Positions 55,241 to 64,000 of a DNA stretch of 64,000 bases are shown here, piece after piece. Below the pieces are notes generated by a model. It made no database searches. It saw nothing but the letters and a program-made list of their open reading frames with translations, and was not told the DNA's origin. A program made the position numbers and the translations under genes. Every line of letters starts with the position of its first letter. Within the stretch, counting starts at the first letter, position 1. Location of the stretch: contig NZ_CYRX01000025.1 in the NCBI RefSeq assembly GCF_001458315.1, forward strand, positions 1-64,000, read 5' to 3'. This DNA is from Thalassobacter stenotrophicus (lineage in GTDB: Bacteria; Pseudomonadota; Alphaproteobacteria; Rhodobacterales; Rhodobacteraceae).

Positions 55241-55834
55241 ATGGCAAGAGCAAAATTTCTCTGTGACGCCGAGCGCTGCATCGAATGCAACGCCTGTGTG
55301 ACGGCCTGTAAGAACGAGCACGAGGTGCCTTGGGGCATCAACCGGCGCCGCGTGGTGACCATCGAAGATGGTAAGCCCGGGGAACGTTCGATCTCGGTCG
55401 CATGTATGCACTGCTCGGATGCGCCGTGTATGGCTGTGTGTCCTGTGGATTGCTTCTACCAGACCGATGACGGTGTGGTTCTGCACTCCAAAGACCTGTG
55501 CATCGGGTGTGGTTACTGCTTCTACGCGTGTCCCTTCGGCGCGCCGCAGTACCCACAGGCTGGCAACTTCGGTTCGCGCGGCAAGATGGACAAGTGTACA
55601 TTCTGTGCCGGTGGCCCAGAAGAAACACACTCCACAGCCGAGTTCGGCAAATACGGTCGTAACCGGATTGCAGAAGGCAAACTGCCTATCTGTGCCGAGA
55701 TGTGCTCTACTAAGGCGCTTCTGGCGGGCGATGGCGACACAGTGTCGAACATCTACCGTGAGCGTATCGTGGCGCGCGGCTTCGGTTCCGGTGCTTGGGG
55801 CTGGGGTACAGCCTACGAGCGTAAAGGCGGCTAA
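55241..55834 (+). CDS. fdh3B: Formate dehydrogenase beta (iron-sulfur) subunit
   Basis: A 197-residue electron-transfer subunit with four [4Fe-4S] motifs: CIECNACVTACKNEH, CMHCSDAPCMAVCP, CIGCGYCFYACP, and the split CTFC with CAEMC. It carries electrons from the alpha to the cytochrome subunit. Unlike E. coli FdnH it has no C-terminal membrane helix, as in the short FDH3-type beta subunits. GGAGAGA stands before the ATG. It follows fdhA by 12 bases and has no signal, so it is probably exported with the Tat-directed alpha subunit. Confidence 0.93.
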   Translation: MARAKFLCDAERCIECNACVTACKNEHEVPWGINRRRVVTIEDGKPGERSISVACMHCSDAPCMAVCPVDCFYQTDDGVVLHSKDLCIGCGYCFYACPFGAPQYPQAGNFGSRGKMDKCTFCAGGPEETHSTAEFGKYGRNRIAEGKLPICAEMCSTKALLAGDGDTVSNIYRERIVARGFGSGAWGWGTAYERKGG

Positions 55835-55848
55835 GCCGCTCAGACGTT

Positions 55849-55869
55849 CGGCCCGCTTTGTTCGGGCCG
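55849..55869. terminator. GC-rich hairpin after the FDH beta gene
   Basis: CGGCCCG (55849-55855) and CGGGCCG (55863-55869) with a 7-base loop start 15 bases after the stop. No T run follows, so by itself it would pause or stabilise mRNA. Confidence 0.4.
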
Positions 55870-55884
55870 GACTCTGAGATTGGA

Positions 55885-55914
55885 GAGGCCGCACACAACC
55901 GTGCGGCCTTTTTT
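55885..55914 (+). terminator. Intrinsic terminator between FDH beta and gamma genes
   Basis: GGCCGCAC (55887-55894), six-base loop, GTGCGGCC (55901-55908), followed by six T residues. It is a strong terminator lying before the gamma-subunit gene, so full co-transcription would need read-through. Confidence 0.85.
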
Positions 55915-56065
55915 CGCTGTTTCATGCAGGAGCGTGGCGCGCCTTATCGATCTGGCGTCGCTCTGCTTTCGCAGCCTTTGCGGGGTCTTGTGGTGCTCAT
56001 ACACGGAGCCGACCGCTTGGGTTGTTTGGATAAAAATAGGGGTGGATGACCCCAAGGAGACAGAC

Positions 56066-57259
56066 ATGCTGAACCGATTACTATCGATTGCGCTGCTCGT
56101 TATGACAGTGTCGGTCACCGGCGTTTGGGCGCAGGATACTGACCGCACGTCGACTGGCGGCGCGCAAACTCTTCAGGACATTCTCGCGCGTCAAAACGCA
56201 GAAAAAGTCGACAACTCATTCCGCAGCGAGGCGACGGGTGATCCGTCGATCGCGGCACCGATCACCGAAAACCTTGGCACGCTCGGCGGCCAGTCGGACC
56301 CCGAACTGTGGCGTGCGCTCCGCTTTGGCAGTGCCGACGTCACCGTCAGCTCAGGCGGTGAGGTGGCAGAGGTCATCATGCAGGACACAGGCTCTGCTTG
56401 GTTGCAGTTCCGCCAAGGCCCGCTGCTGAGCTATGGCGCTTACATCCTTGGCGGCACGCTTTTGGCGCTGTTGGTGTTTTACCTGCTGCGTGGCCCGGTC
56501 AAAGTGGATGAGCCCTTCACGGGCCGCACCGTCACGCGCTTCAAGGCGGTTGAGCGGTTTGCGCACTGGCTCTTGGCCAGTTCATTCATCGCGCTGGGTA
56601 TCACCGGGTTGTTGGTGCTGTTCGGGCGGCTCTACATTGCGCCGTACCTTGGCAAAGATACCAACGCGCTGCTGCTGGGCTATTCCAAGCTTGTGCACAA
56701 CAGCATTGGCTGGGCCTTTATGGTCGCGCTGGTGATGATCTTTGTGTTCTGGGTCGCGCACAACCTGCCTGACCGTACAGACATCAAATGGTTCGCGCAG
56801 TTCGGCGGCATCGTCGGCAAAAACCACCCCCCCGCGAAAAAGTTCAATGGCGGTCAAAAGATTATCTTCTGGTCTGTGATTGTTTTTGGCTCCGTGATCT
56901 CGCTAACGGGTGTGTCGCTGCTGTTCCCCTACGAGGTGCAGATTTTTGCGCAGTTCAACCCGCTGATGAACCAGCTGGGTCTGGCTGAGATGATCTGGGG
57001 CACCACTCTGCCCGAGGCACCGCTGCCGCACCAAGAAATGCAAGCTTCGCAGATGATGCACACAGGCGCTGCATTGGTTCTGATGGCGATCATCGTGGCC
57101 CATATCTACATCGGTACGGTGGGGATGCAGGGCGCGTATGACGCGATGGGTTCGGGTGAAGTCGATGAGGCATGGGCCCATCAACACCACTCGCTCTGGC
57201 TCGAAGAAGTAAAAGAAAAAGAAGGCGCGGCACCCAAAAGTGCAACGCCCGCAGAGTAG
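56066..57259 (+). CDS. Formate dehydrogenase gamma (cytochrome b) subunit
   Basis: A 397-residue membrane cytochrome that hands electrons to quinone. A Sec signal peptide (cleavage near GVWAQ), about 100 periplasmic residues, and five hydrophobic segments (about 118-140, 165-188, 212-232, 270-290, 330-350). Likely heme His are in RFAHWLL, VHNSIGW, MMHTGAA and VAHIYIGTVG. The extra N-terminal domain is typical of the FDH3-type gamma and absent from E. coli FdnI. ATG 56066 follows AAGGAGA, and the frame back to 55880 is spurious. It lies 231 bases after beta, past a terminator. Confidence 0.92.
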   Translation: MLNRLLSIALLVMTVSVTGVWAQDTDRTSTGGAQTLQDILARQNAEKVDNSFRSEATGDPSIAAPITENLGTLGGQSDPELWRALRFGSADVTVSSGGEVAEVIMQDTGSAWLQFRQGPLLSYGAYILGGTLLALLVFYLLRGPVKVDEPFTGRTVTRFKAVERFAHWLLASSFIALGITGLLVLFGRLYIAPYLGKDTNALLLGYSKLVHNSIGWAFMVALVMIFVFWVAHNLPDRTDIKWFAQFGGIVGKNHPPAKKFNGGQKIIFWSVIVFGSVISLTGVSLLFPYEVQIFAQFNPLMNQLGLAEMIWGTTLPEAPLPHQEMQASQMMHTGAALVLMAIIVAHIYIGTVGMQGAYDAMGSGEVDEAWAHQHHSLWLEEVKEKEGAAPKSATPAE

Positions 57260-57271
57260 AAAGACAGATCC

Positions 57272-57397
57272 ATGAAAGCACTTTTACTCGGCGTATTGAC
57301 GACCTGCGTGATCGGTGTTGTGGCCTATTATGGCCTCAACAACGCAGGCTGGTCGTCGCAGGACGTCTATAGCAGCGAGAACGTGCGCCTCGACTAA
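57272..57397 (+). CDS. Small membrane protein following the FDH gamma gene
   Basis: An ATG at 57272, 12 bases after the gamma stop and with AAAGACAG before it, opens a 41-residue frame. Residues 4-22 (LLLGVLTTCVIGVVAYYGL) are a hydrophobic helix and the last 20 are polar (SSQDVYSSENVRLD). A single-pass small subunit or stability factor of the FDH is the likely role, by position and size. The terminator 30 bases downstream ends the operon. No named family is known to me, and gene finders often miss it. Confidence 0.65.
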   Translation: MKALLLGVLTTCVIGVVAYYGLNNAGWSSQDVYSSENVRLD

Positions 57398-57426
57398 ACG
57401 GGCCACGATCAAGACGAAAAATCAAA

Positions 57427-57458
57427 GGCGCGGGTCTCTCAGGAGGTCCGCGCTTTTT
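57427..57458 (+). terminator. Intrinsic terminator ending the FDH operon
   Basis: GCGCGG (57428-57433) and CCGCGC (57448-57453) are joined by a 14-base loop and followed by five T residues. It starts 30 bases after the small membrane protein. Confidence 0.75.
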
Positions 57459-57798
57459 CGTATGGTCGTAACGGATAAGTGGGCAGGCTTGCGAAAAAGG
57501 GTAAACCCCCACAGCCGACCGCAGTCGTCTTTTTCGCAGTATTAACCTGAAAAGGGGGTGGATGGTGGGCGACCCTGCCGGTTAGAAAAGCCCGTTGTTT
57601 TCGAAGGTTAGGCTATAGGTGCGGGAGAGTTGGCCCCTTTGAAATCTTTGATGAATTTTCGCGCAGTCCCGCACCCTTATTGGCGGTTATTGCTCCGATA
57701 AAAAGGGCCGGATCGCGTGCGTACATATCAGATGGACAGTCAAAGCGGAGTCGGATTAGGCTCCGCTAAGAAGCAGAATAAAATTCGAGAATTAATTT
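57459..57798. other. Intergenic region between FDH and restriction operons
   Basis: 340 bases without a supported gene. It holds the end of the FDH terminator, AT-rich stretches, and an inverted repeat just before hsdM. No tRNA or attachment site was seen. It presumably carries the hsd promoter, but no clear -35/-10 pair stands out. Confidence 0.4.
57744..57767. repeat. Inverted repeat upstream of hsdM
   Basis: AGCGGAG (57744-57750) and CTCCGCT (57761-57767) are perfect 7-bp arms around a 10-base spacer, 31 bases before the hsdM start. It might be a regulator site or an RNA hairpin controlling translation. Confidence 0.4.
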
Positions 57799-59355
57799 AT
57801 GTCCAGTCATGCGCGCCAATCCGACCTCGACTTCGCGGCGGATCTCTTCAAAGCAGCCGATAAAATGCGTGGGGGGTTGGAGCCGTCAGAATATAAGCAC
57901 GTAGCACTTGGCCTGATCTTCCTAAAATACATCTCAGAGGCCTTTCAGGCGATGCATGACAAGCTCGCTGAAGATGAACTCGCCGACCCCGAAGACCCCG
58001 AAGAATACTTGGCGGAGCGTGTCTTCTGGGTTCCAGAAACGGCGCGCTGGTCCCATCTCCAGCAAAACGCGCGCTCAGAAAACATCGGTAAAATTATCGA
58101 TGACGCGATGGAGGCCATCGAAGCCGAACCAGCCAACGAGACACTGAAAGGTGTTCTGCCCAAGAACTATGCGCGCCCAACGCTCGACAAGACCATGCTG
58201 GGGGAGTTGGTTGATCTCTTTTCCAATGTCAAAATGCACGACGACGCGGATCGAGCGCGTGATCTCCTTGGCCGGGTCTACGAATACTTCATCTCGGGCT
58301 TTGCGAGCGCCGAAGGCAAGCGCGGTGGGGAGTTCTTCACGCCCCGCTCTGTCGTCCGCACGCTGGTCGAGATGCTCGAACCCTACCAAGGCCGCGTCTA
58401 TGATCCCTGCTGCGGCTCAGGCGGCATGTTTATCCAGTCTGAGAAGTTCATCGCGGACCACGGCGGCAACCCTCTGAACCTCTCGGTTTATGGGCAGGAG
58501 ATCAACCACACGACATGGCGACTGGCCAAGATGAACCTTGCCGTCCATGGCATAGACGCGGATATCGCCTGGGACAGTGCGGGGACATTTCATAAGGCCG
58601 CGCACCCTGGGTTGAAGGCTGACTACATTCTCGCCAACCCACCCTTCAACATCTCGGATTGGGGCGGTGAGCGGTTGTTGGAAGATGACCGCTGGCAATA
58701 TGGCATCCCGCCCAAGGGCAACGCGAACTTTGGCTGGATACAACACATCATCCACCACCTCGCCCCGCGCGGCCATGCGGGCGTGGTGCTCGCCAATGGC
58801 TCCATGTCGTCGCAGTCCAGCGGTGAGGGCGAGATCAGGAAACGCCTAATCGAGGAAGACCGCGTCGATTGCATGGTCGCCCTGCCGGGGCAATTGTTCT
58901 ATTCCACGCAAATTCCCGTCTGCCTATGGATTTTGAGCCGGGACAAATCTGCCAACGGGCTGCGCGACCGGCGCGGCGAGGTGCTGTTCATCGACGCCCG
59001 CAACAAAGGCCATATGGTGGACCGAGTGCGGCGCGAGTTCTCAGACGACGACATAGAGAGTATCGCAGGCACCTACCGCCGCTGGCGTGCCAAGCCCGAG
59101 ACGCTGGAGGAGAAAGGCTGGGAGGGCTACACCGACACGCCGGGGTTTTGCAAATCCGAAGGGCTGGAGACCATCCGCAAGTTCGACCACGTGCTGACGC
59201 CGGGGCGGTATGTGGGCGCGGCGGATGTAGAGAGTGACGGGGTGTCGTTTGAGGAGAAGTTTGGCGTTCTTGCGTCTCAACTGTCGGACCAGATTGCTTC
59301 AGGAGATCAACTGTCAGAGCGTATTCGGGATATGGTCAAAGGCGTAGCGCAATGA
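57799..59355 (+). CDS. hsdM: Type I restriction-modification methyltransferase HsdM
   Basis: N6-adenine DNA methyltransferase subunit, 518 residues. The N-terminal helical domain (about 1-140) leads to SAM motif I ([12 protein letters not shown], Asp202) and catalytic motif IV NPPF at 280-283. The full enzyme methylates adenine in a bipartite site with HsdS and restricts with HsdR. No strong ribosome site stands before ATG 57799. Its end overlaps hsdS as ATGA. Codon use is somewhat less GC-rich than the FDH genes upstream, consistent with horizontal origin. Confidence 0.96.
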   Translation: MSSHARQSDLDFAADLFKAADKMRGGLEPSEYKHVALGLIFLKYISEAFQAMHDKLAEDELADPEDPEEYLAERVFWVPETARWSHLQQNARSENIGKIIDDAMEAIEAEPANETLKGVLPKNYARPTLDKTMLGELVDLFSNVKMHDDADRARDLLGRVYEYFISGFASAEGKRGGEFFTPRSVVRTLVEMLEPYQGRVYDPCCGSGGMFIQSEKFIADHGGNPLNLSVYGQEINHTTWRLAKMNLAVHGIDADIAWDSAGTFHKAAHPGLKADYILANPPFNISDWGGERLLEDDRWQYGIPPKGNANFGWIQHIIHHLAPRGHAGVVLANGSMSSQSSGEGEIRKRLIEEDRVDCMVALPGQLFYSTQIPVCLWILSRDKSANGLRDRRGEVLFIDARNKGHMVDRVRREFSDDDIESIAGTYRRWRAKPETLEEKGWEGYTDTPGFCKSEGLETIRKFDHVLTPGRYVGAADVESDGVSFEEKFGVLASQLSDQIASGDQLSERIRDMVKGVAQ

Positions 59356-60713
59356 GCGCCGAAGCTTTGTTCCCTTTGAAGCAAAATTGGGAGGTTACGA
59401 CGCTCGGTGATGTTGCTGTTCGTGGTGGCGGATCGATACAAACAGGGCCATTCGGCAGTCAACTGCACGCGTCTGATTATGTTGATCAAGGAATTCCGTC
59501 GATAATGCCTCAAAACATTACGACGGATCGAATATCGGCAGAAGGCATTGCCCGGATTACCGAGCAAGATGCAAATCGACTATCCAAGTATAGAGTTCGA
59601 AAAGGCGACATTGTTTATAGTCGACGTGGTGATGTTGAGCGTCGTGCTTTGGTTCGGCAGGAAAACGATGGGTGGCTTTGTGGCACTGGATGCTTAAAAG
59701 TAAGCTTTGGATACGGTGTCGTCGTTCCTGAATATGCAGCGTTCTACTTGAGCCATCCCGCATCCAAAGCTTGGGTCGTGCAACACGCGGTGGGCGCGAC
59801 CATGCCCAATCTAAATACTTCCATTCTTTCCGCACTACCATTCGTGTTGCCACCAATCGAGATTCAGGAAGATATCGCGGCTGCGCTAAGTACCCTCGAA
59901 GACAAGATCGAGCTGAACCGGCAGATGAATGAGACGTTGGAAGAGATGGCGCGGGCGTTGTTTCGGGATTGGTTTGTCGATTTCGGCCCCACCCGCCGCC
60001 AGATGGAGGGCGCAACCGACCCCGCCGTCATCATGGGCCAAGCCTTCCCCCCCGAAAAAGCCGCCACCCTCGCGCCGCTGTTTCCTGTAGAGTTGGGGGA
60101 TGATGGCTTGCCGGTGGGGTGGGAGGAGCGCCCGCTGAGCAGTGTTGTCGAGCAGCAAAAGCAATCAGTTAAACCAGATCAGTACCTCCACGAGGTATTC
60201 GAGCATTTTAGCTTGCCAGCCTTCGACAAGGCCAAATGGCCGACGCTCGAAAAAGGTTCAGAGATCAAGAGTAACAAAACGTCAGTTCCGCCAAACGCGC
60301 TATTGGTCTCCAAGCTCAACCCACGCATTGAGCGCGTGTGGGTCCCTCAGTCTGCAGGTCAACATCGTCTGATTTGCTCGACTGAGTTTCTGTGCTTCAA
60401 GCCGTCATCGGACCTAGGGCTGGCGACGGTAGAAGCGTTGTTCCGCTCGGACAAGATGCGCGAGAAAATGGCCTCAATGGTCACGGGAACGTCGAACAGC
60501 CATCAGCGCGTGCCGCCTAAGGTTTTGATGCAGGCGGACGTGTTACTGCCAGAAGACTGCGGAGCGGCATTTGAGGCGGTAGCTTTGCCGCTGCTGCAAA
60601 AACGCCAAGCCAACGAACAAGAAAACCAAACCCTCGCCGCCCTCCGCGACCTTCTTTTGCCCAAGCTCATGTCCGGCGAAATCCGCCTGAAAGACGCGGA
60701 GGCGCTGGTGTGA
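59352..60713 (+). CDS. hsdS: Type I restriction specificity subunit HsdS
   Basis: DNA-recognition subunit of 453 residues with two target-recognition domains, about 15-170 and 255-400. Each is followed by a coiled-coil spacer ([23 protein letters not shown], then [23 protein letters not shown]). The DNA sequence recognised cannot be predicted from sequence alone. The C-terminal [13 protein letters not shown] is typical. It is coupled to hsdM by four bases and to the next gene by GTGA. Base use in the first recognition domain is more AT-rich than in the spacer, as expected for swapped domains. Confidence 0.95.
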   Translation: MSAEALFPLKQNWEVTTLGDVAVRGGGSIQTGPFGSQLHASDYVDQGIPSIMPQNITTDRISAEGIARITEQDANRLSKYRVRKGDIVYSRRGDVERRALVRQENDGWLCGTGCLKVSFGYGVVVPEYAAFYLSHPASKAWVVQHAVGATMPNLNTSILSALPFVLPPIEIQEDIAAALSTLEDKIELNRQMNETLEEMARALFRDWFVDFGPTRRQMEGATDPAVIMGQAFPPEKAATLAPLFPVELGDDGLPVGWEERPLSSVVEQQKQSVKPDQYLHEVFEHFSLPAFDKAKWPTLEKGSEIKSNKTSVPPNALLVSKLNPRIERVWVPQSAGQHRLICSTEFLCFKPSSDLGLATVEALFRSDKMREKMASMVTGTSNSHQRVPPKVLMQADVLLPEDCGAAFEAVALPLLQKRQANEQENQTLAALRDLLLPKLMSGEIRLKDAEALV

Positions 60714-61405
60714 GCGTCCCCTCCCCAACGCTTCAGTTACTGCTTCGCCTTGGGTTTGTTGAGCAAGCGCCGGAGTGGGGAATGCCCTGTGTCTCCTACG
60801 AGCTGCCACATTTAACCCTGACATGTTGTGATGGGATCAATAAGCATTTTCGGGAGGTGGTTTTAGTTTCAGGCATCTACAATAACGGTCGCTCTCTGTC
60901 CGAAATCAGTTATCAAATCCCGCCTGATCTTTCAACGGACGAAAACGCGGCGGCTTGGTTGGTCTACGTCTTGAGACGAGACCTGGACGAGATTGGTCCC
61001 TTGCCTGATTGGGTCTCGCTTGGGCGCGCCAATCAGATGCTCGTCCCGATGGTCGCTGAGCAAGAGGCATATAGGAACAGGCCTGCTTGCAACATCGAGG
61101 CCGATTTTGCCCGCATTCTCCGTGCGCGTATGACCGCCCTGATTGCGGAACTTGCAAGCGATGCCTCGCTTCGGATCGAGTTTGACGGATCAATGCTGCA
61201 AGCTGTTGTGAACAAGGAAGCTGTCAAAGTTCCCGCTGAAGGCATTGCATGGACCGGACACATCGTCGTTCCTAGTGCAAATGCCTTTAAGTTTCCAAAG
61301 CGGATAGCGGCGCAGGGAACCACTTTGGACTTTTGGGACGGTTTGATGGGTCTTGGCAGACGAGGTTACCACGCGGAATGGGTGGAGGATGGTGGTCATG
61401 GCTGA
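60710..61405 (+). CDS. Unrecognised gene inside the type I restriction operon
   Basis: A 231-residue protein starting with GTG, overlapping the hsdS stop by four bases, and ending 82 bases before hsdR. I recognise no family. The sequence starts PSPTLQLLLRLGFVEQAPEWG and has a mixed alpha/beta character with no signal, membrane segment or obvious catalytic triad. Candidate motifs are weak: an acidic stretch near ISYQIPPDLSTDENAA and a C-terminal GLGRRGYHAEW. Position in the coupled operon suggests it tunes or protects the restriction enzyme, or is an unrelated defence gene. Function is open. Confidence 0.75.
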   Translation: MSVPSPTLQLLLRLGFVEQAPEWGMPCVSYELPHLTLTCCDGINKHFREVVLVSGIYNNGRSLSEISYQIPPDLSTDENAAAWLVYVLRRDLDEIGPLPDWVSLGRANQMLVPMVAEQEAYRNRPACNIEADFARILRARMTALIAELASDASLRIEFDGSMLQAVVNKEAVKVPAEGIAWTGHIVVPSANAFKFPKRIAAQGTTLDFWDGLMGLGRRGYHAEWVEDGGHG

Positions 61406-61487
61406 CCTGGTGCGCATATGCTCTCTAGATAGGTGGCAGGGGACAAGAACTAACACCGGCTTGGCCATTTTCTGAGGAGAAACCGAT

Positions 61488-64000
61488 TTGAGCTTCACTG
61501 AAGACCTTGTCGAACAAGTGGCTCTGGGCATCCTCCAGGAGTTGGGTTGGCGCTATGAGAACCCTGTTTCGATTGCTCCGGATGGGCCGGAGAGGCTGCG
61601 GGTGTCCAACACAGAGACTGTCTTGTCCGGGGTGCTGGAAGCCGCGGCGAGGCGGCTGAACCCAAGCATCCCGGATGACGCTCTACACGTCGCGCTAAAG
61701 CAAGTGCAGGTGTCCGAGACGCCATCGCTGATAGAAGAGAACCGCCGCATCCACCGTATGCTCGTAGATGGCGTCGACGTCGAGTATCGCCGCCCTGATG
61801 GCTCGATCAAAGGCGACAAGGTGCGTCTGATCGACTTTGGCGAACCTGCCAACAATGACCTGATGGTCACGAACCAGTTCACCGTAGTTGAGGGGGGGCA
61901 CAATCGCCGCCCGGATGTGGTGGCTTTCGTGAACGGGCTGCCCCTGGTGGTGATCGAACTCAAGAACGCCGCCAGCGAAAACGCGACAATCGAAGATGCT
62001 TTCAATCAGCTACAAACCTACAAGGCCCAAATTCCATCTCTGTTCCGCACCAATGCCGCTCTAATCACCTCAGACGGGCTGCTGGCTCGTGTTGGTTCGC
62101 TGAGTGCGGGTGAGGACCGTTTCATGCCCTGGCGGACCGTGACGGGCGCGCAGGATGACTTCACACCTGAAGGGCCGAAAGAGATGGAGACGCTCCTTCG
62201 TGGTCTCATGCAGCCAGAAAACCTGCTGCAGTTGGTGCGGGACTTCACCGTGTTTGGCGACAAGGGTGATGGAGTTTTCAAGATCATTGCCGGGTATCAC
62301 CAGTTCCACGGCGCGCGGAAGGCTCTCACCAGCGCAGTCAAAGCGGTGGATGAACACGGAGACCGCAAGGTCGGCGTGATCTGGCACACACAAGGCTCCG
62401 GTAAAAGCTTTTTGATGGCATTCTTCGCGGGGCTTCTGGTCAGAGCACCTGAGATGCAAAACCCGACTATCCTTGTTGTCACCGATCGCAATGATCTGGA
62501 TGATCAGCTTTACGGCACCTTTTCTTTATGTCGTGACTTGGTTCGCCAGACCCCGGAGCAGATCGCAGATAGGGATGATCTACGCCAAAAATTGGATCGG
62601 CGATCTGGTGGCGTTATCTTTTCTACGCTGCAAAAGTTTTCGCCGATGGCAGGGGAGGAAGACTTCCCGATGCTCTCTGACCGCCGCAACATCGTTGTTA
62701 TCGCGGACGAAGCGCACCGTAGCCAATATGGGTTTGATGCTAAGCTAGATCGCACCACTGGCGCCCGCAAATATGGTTATGCGCATTATTTGCGGCAGGC
62801 CTTACCAAATGCTTCTTTCGCCGGGTTCACGGGAACGCCAATCGAAGCCGCTGACGTAAACACGCCAGCCGTTTTCGGCGACTACGTCGATGTGTACGAC
62901 ATCAGTAGAGCTGTGGAAGACAAGTCTACCGTTCCGATCTACTACGAGAGCCGTCTTGCGCGGGTAGAGCTCGAAACAGAGAAGCTGCCTGAGATTGACG
63001 CCGCCGTTGACGCATTGTTCGACGATGAAACTATCTCTGAACAGGAGAAGGCTAAATCGAACTGGAGCAGCGTAGAGCGCCTTGTTGGCGCACCACCAAG
63101 ACTGGACATAGTCGCTCAGGACATAGTCGATCATTTCGAAGATCGGCTTGAGGCCATGGCCGGTAAGGGCATGATTGTCTGCATGAGCCGCGCTATTTGT
63201 GTGGATCTCTATAGTCGAATAACAGCACTACGCCCTGATTGGCATTCAGAGGATGACAAAGAGGGGGCGATCAAAGTCGTGATGACTGGGTCGGCTTCTG
63301 ATCCGCTGGAGTGGCAGCAGCATATTGGGAGCAAGATGCGCCGCGACCTCTTGGCTAAGCGAGCGCGCAATCCGGCTGATCCTCTGAAGATGGTGATTGT
63401 TCGCGATATGTGGCTGACAGGTTTCGACGCGCCTTGCATGCACACAATGTATATCGACAAGCCGATGCGTGGTCATGGTCTAATGCAGGCGATTGCGAGG
63501 GTGAACCGAGTGTTCAAAGATAAGCCCGGCGGGCTTGTAGTGGACTACATCGGTATAGGCCAGAACTTGAAGAAGGCTCTTCAGAATTACACAGCAACTG
63601 ACCGCGACCAAACCGGAATTGATGAGGAGGAAGCCGTTGCGGCGCTTCAGGAGTTGGTCGAGCGAAGTCAAAACTTCTTTTCAGGCTTTGACTATCGTGC
63701 AGGTATCGATGGGGCGCCCCAGGACCGCCTACAGGCCCTCGCTGGAGCCATGGAGTGGGCTTTAGAAAAGCAGAAGGCGCGTGCTGATAGCGCTCGTGAC
63801 GAGAAGGCCAAGAAAGCGGAGCTGACGTACTACGCCGACTTGGTCTCAAACCTGTCCAAGGCCTTCGCGCTGGGATCGGCTAGCGACTATGCCCAATCGG
63901 TCAAAGAGGAAGTTGGGTTTTTCCAAGCCGTGCGTGCGGCTTTGTCAAAGACATCACCAAAGTCTGGGATGAGTAAACGTGAGAAAGAGTTCGCTATTGG
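61488..64000 (+). CDS. hsdR: Type I restriction endonuclease subunit HsdR (partial)
   Basis: Motor and nuclease subunit; 837 codons are visible and the gene runs off the window end. The start is TTG at 61488, with GAGGAGA eight bases upstream. The PD-(D/E)xK nuclease shows Asp143 (RPDVVAF) and Glu157-x-Lys159 (VIELKN). The superfamily 2 helicase has Walker A GSGKS with Lys306 and the DEAH box at 407-410. Later motifs are [19 protein letters not shown] and AIARVNR. It translocates DNA and cuts unmethylated DNA far from the site. Open to the last base in frame. Confidence 0.95.
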   Translation, partial: MSFTEDLVEQVALGILQELGWRYENPVSIAPDGPERLRVSNTETVLSGVLEAAARRLNPSIPDDALHVALKQVQVSETPSLIEENRRIHRMLVDGVDVEYRRPDGSIKGDKVRLIDFGEPANNDLMVTNQFTVVEGGHNRRPDVVAFVNGLPLVVIELKNAASENATIEDAFNQLQTYKAQIPSLFRTNAALITSDGLLARVGSLSAGEDRFMPWRTVTGAQDDFTPEGPKEMETLLRGLMQPENLLQLVRDFTVFGDKGDGVFKIIAGYHQFHGARKALTSAVKAVDEHGDRKVGVIWHTQGSGKSFLMAFFAGLLVRAPEMQNPTILVVTDRNDLDDQLYGTFSLCRDLVRQTPEQIADRDDLRQKLDRRSGGVIFSTLQKFSPMAGEEDFPMLSDRRNIVVIADEAHRSQYGFDAKLDRTTGARKYGYAHYLRQALPNASFAGFTGTPIEAADVNTPAVFGDYVDVYDISRAVEDKSTVPIYYESRLARVELETEKLPEIDAAVDALFDDETISEQEKAKSNWSSVERLVGAPPRLDIVAQDIVDHFEDRLEAMAGKGMIVCMSRAICVDLYSRITALRPDWHSEDDKEGAIKVVMTGSASDPLEWQQHIGSKMRRDLLAKRARNPADPLKMVIVRDMWLTGFDAPCMHTMYIDKPMRGHGLMQAIARVNRVFKDKPGGLVVDYIGIGQNLKKALQNYTATDRDQTGIDEEEAVAALQELVERSQNFFSGFDYRAGIDGAPQDRLQALAGAMEWALEKQKARADSARDEKAKKAELTYYADLVSNLSKAFALGSASDYAQSVKEEVGFFQAVRAALSKTSPKSGMSKREKEFAI

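Noticed and set aside
52520-55894. A 1124-codon open frame antisense to the FDH alpha and beta genes
   Set aside because: It mirrors a strongly expressed, biased gene on the other strand, has no ribosome site and resembles no protein. Long antisense frames are a known effect of codon bias in GC-rich genomes.

Overview
The window looks like chromosome from a marine alphaproteobacterium of the Rhodobacteraceae, probably the Roseobacter group. The reasons are the GC-rich coding with alphaproteobacterial gene orders (rsfS-rlmH-gpmI-envC-ctpA-rppH), a VPLPA-CTERM protein, TRAP and TctABC carboxylate transporters, a three-subunit formate dehydrogenase with DUF3305/DUF3306 partners, and a saccharopine dehydrogenase. 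No rRNA, tRNA or CRISPR array was seen. The species cannot be named from this sequence alone.

Positions 1-2414 are AT-richer than the rest and look like the end of an integrated element abutting the 3' end of secA. They hold two convergent tyrosine recombinases, a 36-residue lipoprotein, a perfect 28-bp palindrome and repeats in front of the larger integrase. Positions 2415-24601 are mostly housekeeping: secA, a parvulin-type isomerase, argJ, mutT, hemH, a BioC/NDUFAF5-like methyltransferase, comF, grxC, a nitrilase-family amidase, a MarR regulator, the VPLPA-CTERM protein, ubiG, pip, then the long minus-strand series rsfS to rppH, an MscS channel and leuC.

Positions 24612-31134 carry a stand-alone formate dehydrogenase alpha subunit, a histidine phosphatase, a translationally coupled saccharopine dehydrogenase and L-2-hydroxyglutarate oxidase (lysine to 2-oxoglutarate metabolism), and a small secreted-protein gene broken by one in-frame stop. 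Positions 31139-42950 form a carboxylate-type catabolic locus. A GMC oxidoreductase lies divergent from a TRAP transporter and an IclR regulator. These converge on a seven-gene minus-strand operon: hydroxypyruvate-isomerase-like protein, RidA, TctC, TctB, TctA, AtuA-family and DUF4387. The substrate is unknown.

Positions 43205-57397 form a formate dehydrogenase supply and assembly region. It begins with a tungstate ABC transporter (tupBCA). A convergent five-gene operon follows: a 648-residue multi-cluster ferredoxin, DUF6494, Mrp/NBP35, a biotin/lipoate-ligase-like protein and DUF6505. Divergent from it, across a shared promoter region with a 15-bp palindrome, run DUF3305, DUF3306, a TorD-like chaperone, a 61-residue Tat-leader protein, FDH alpha, beta and gamma, and a 41-residue membrane protein. 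Together they suggest a W- or Mo-dependent periplasmic formate oxidase feeding quinone, with its own Fe-S and cofactor helpers. The least understood part is the ferredoxin operon.

Positions 57799-64000 are a type I restriction-modification operon: hsdM, hsdS, an unrecognised gene, and hsdR running off the window end. The unrecognised gene is translationally coupled to hsdS and sits before hsdR.
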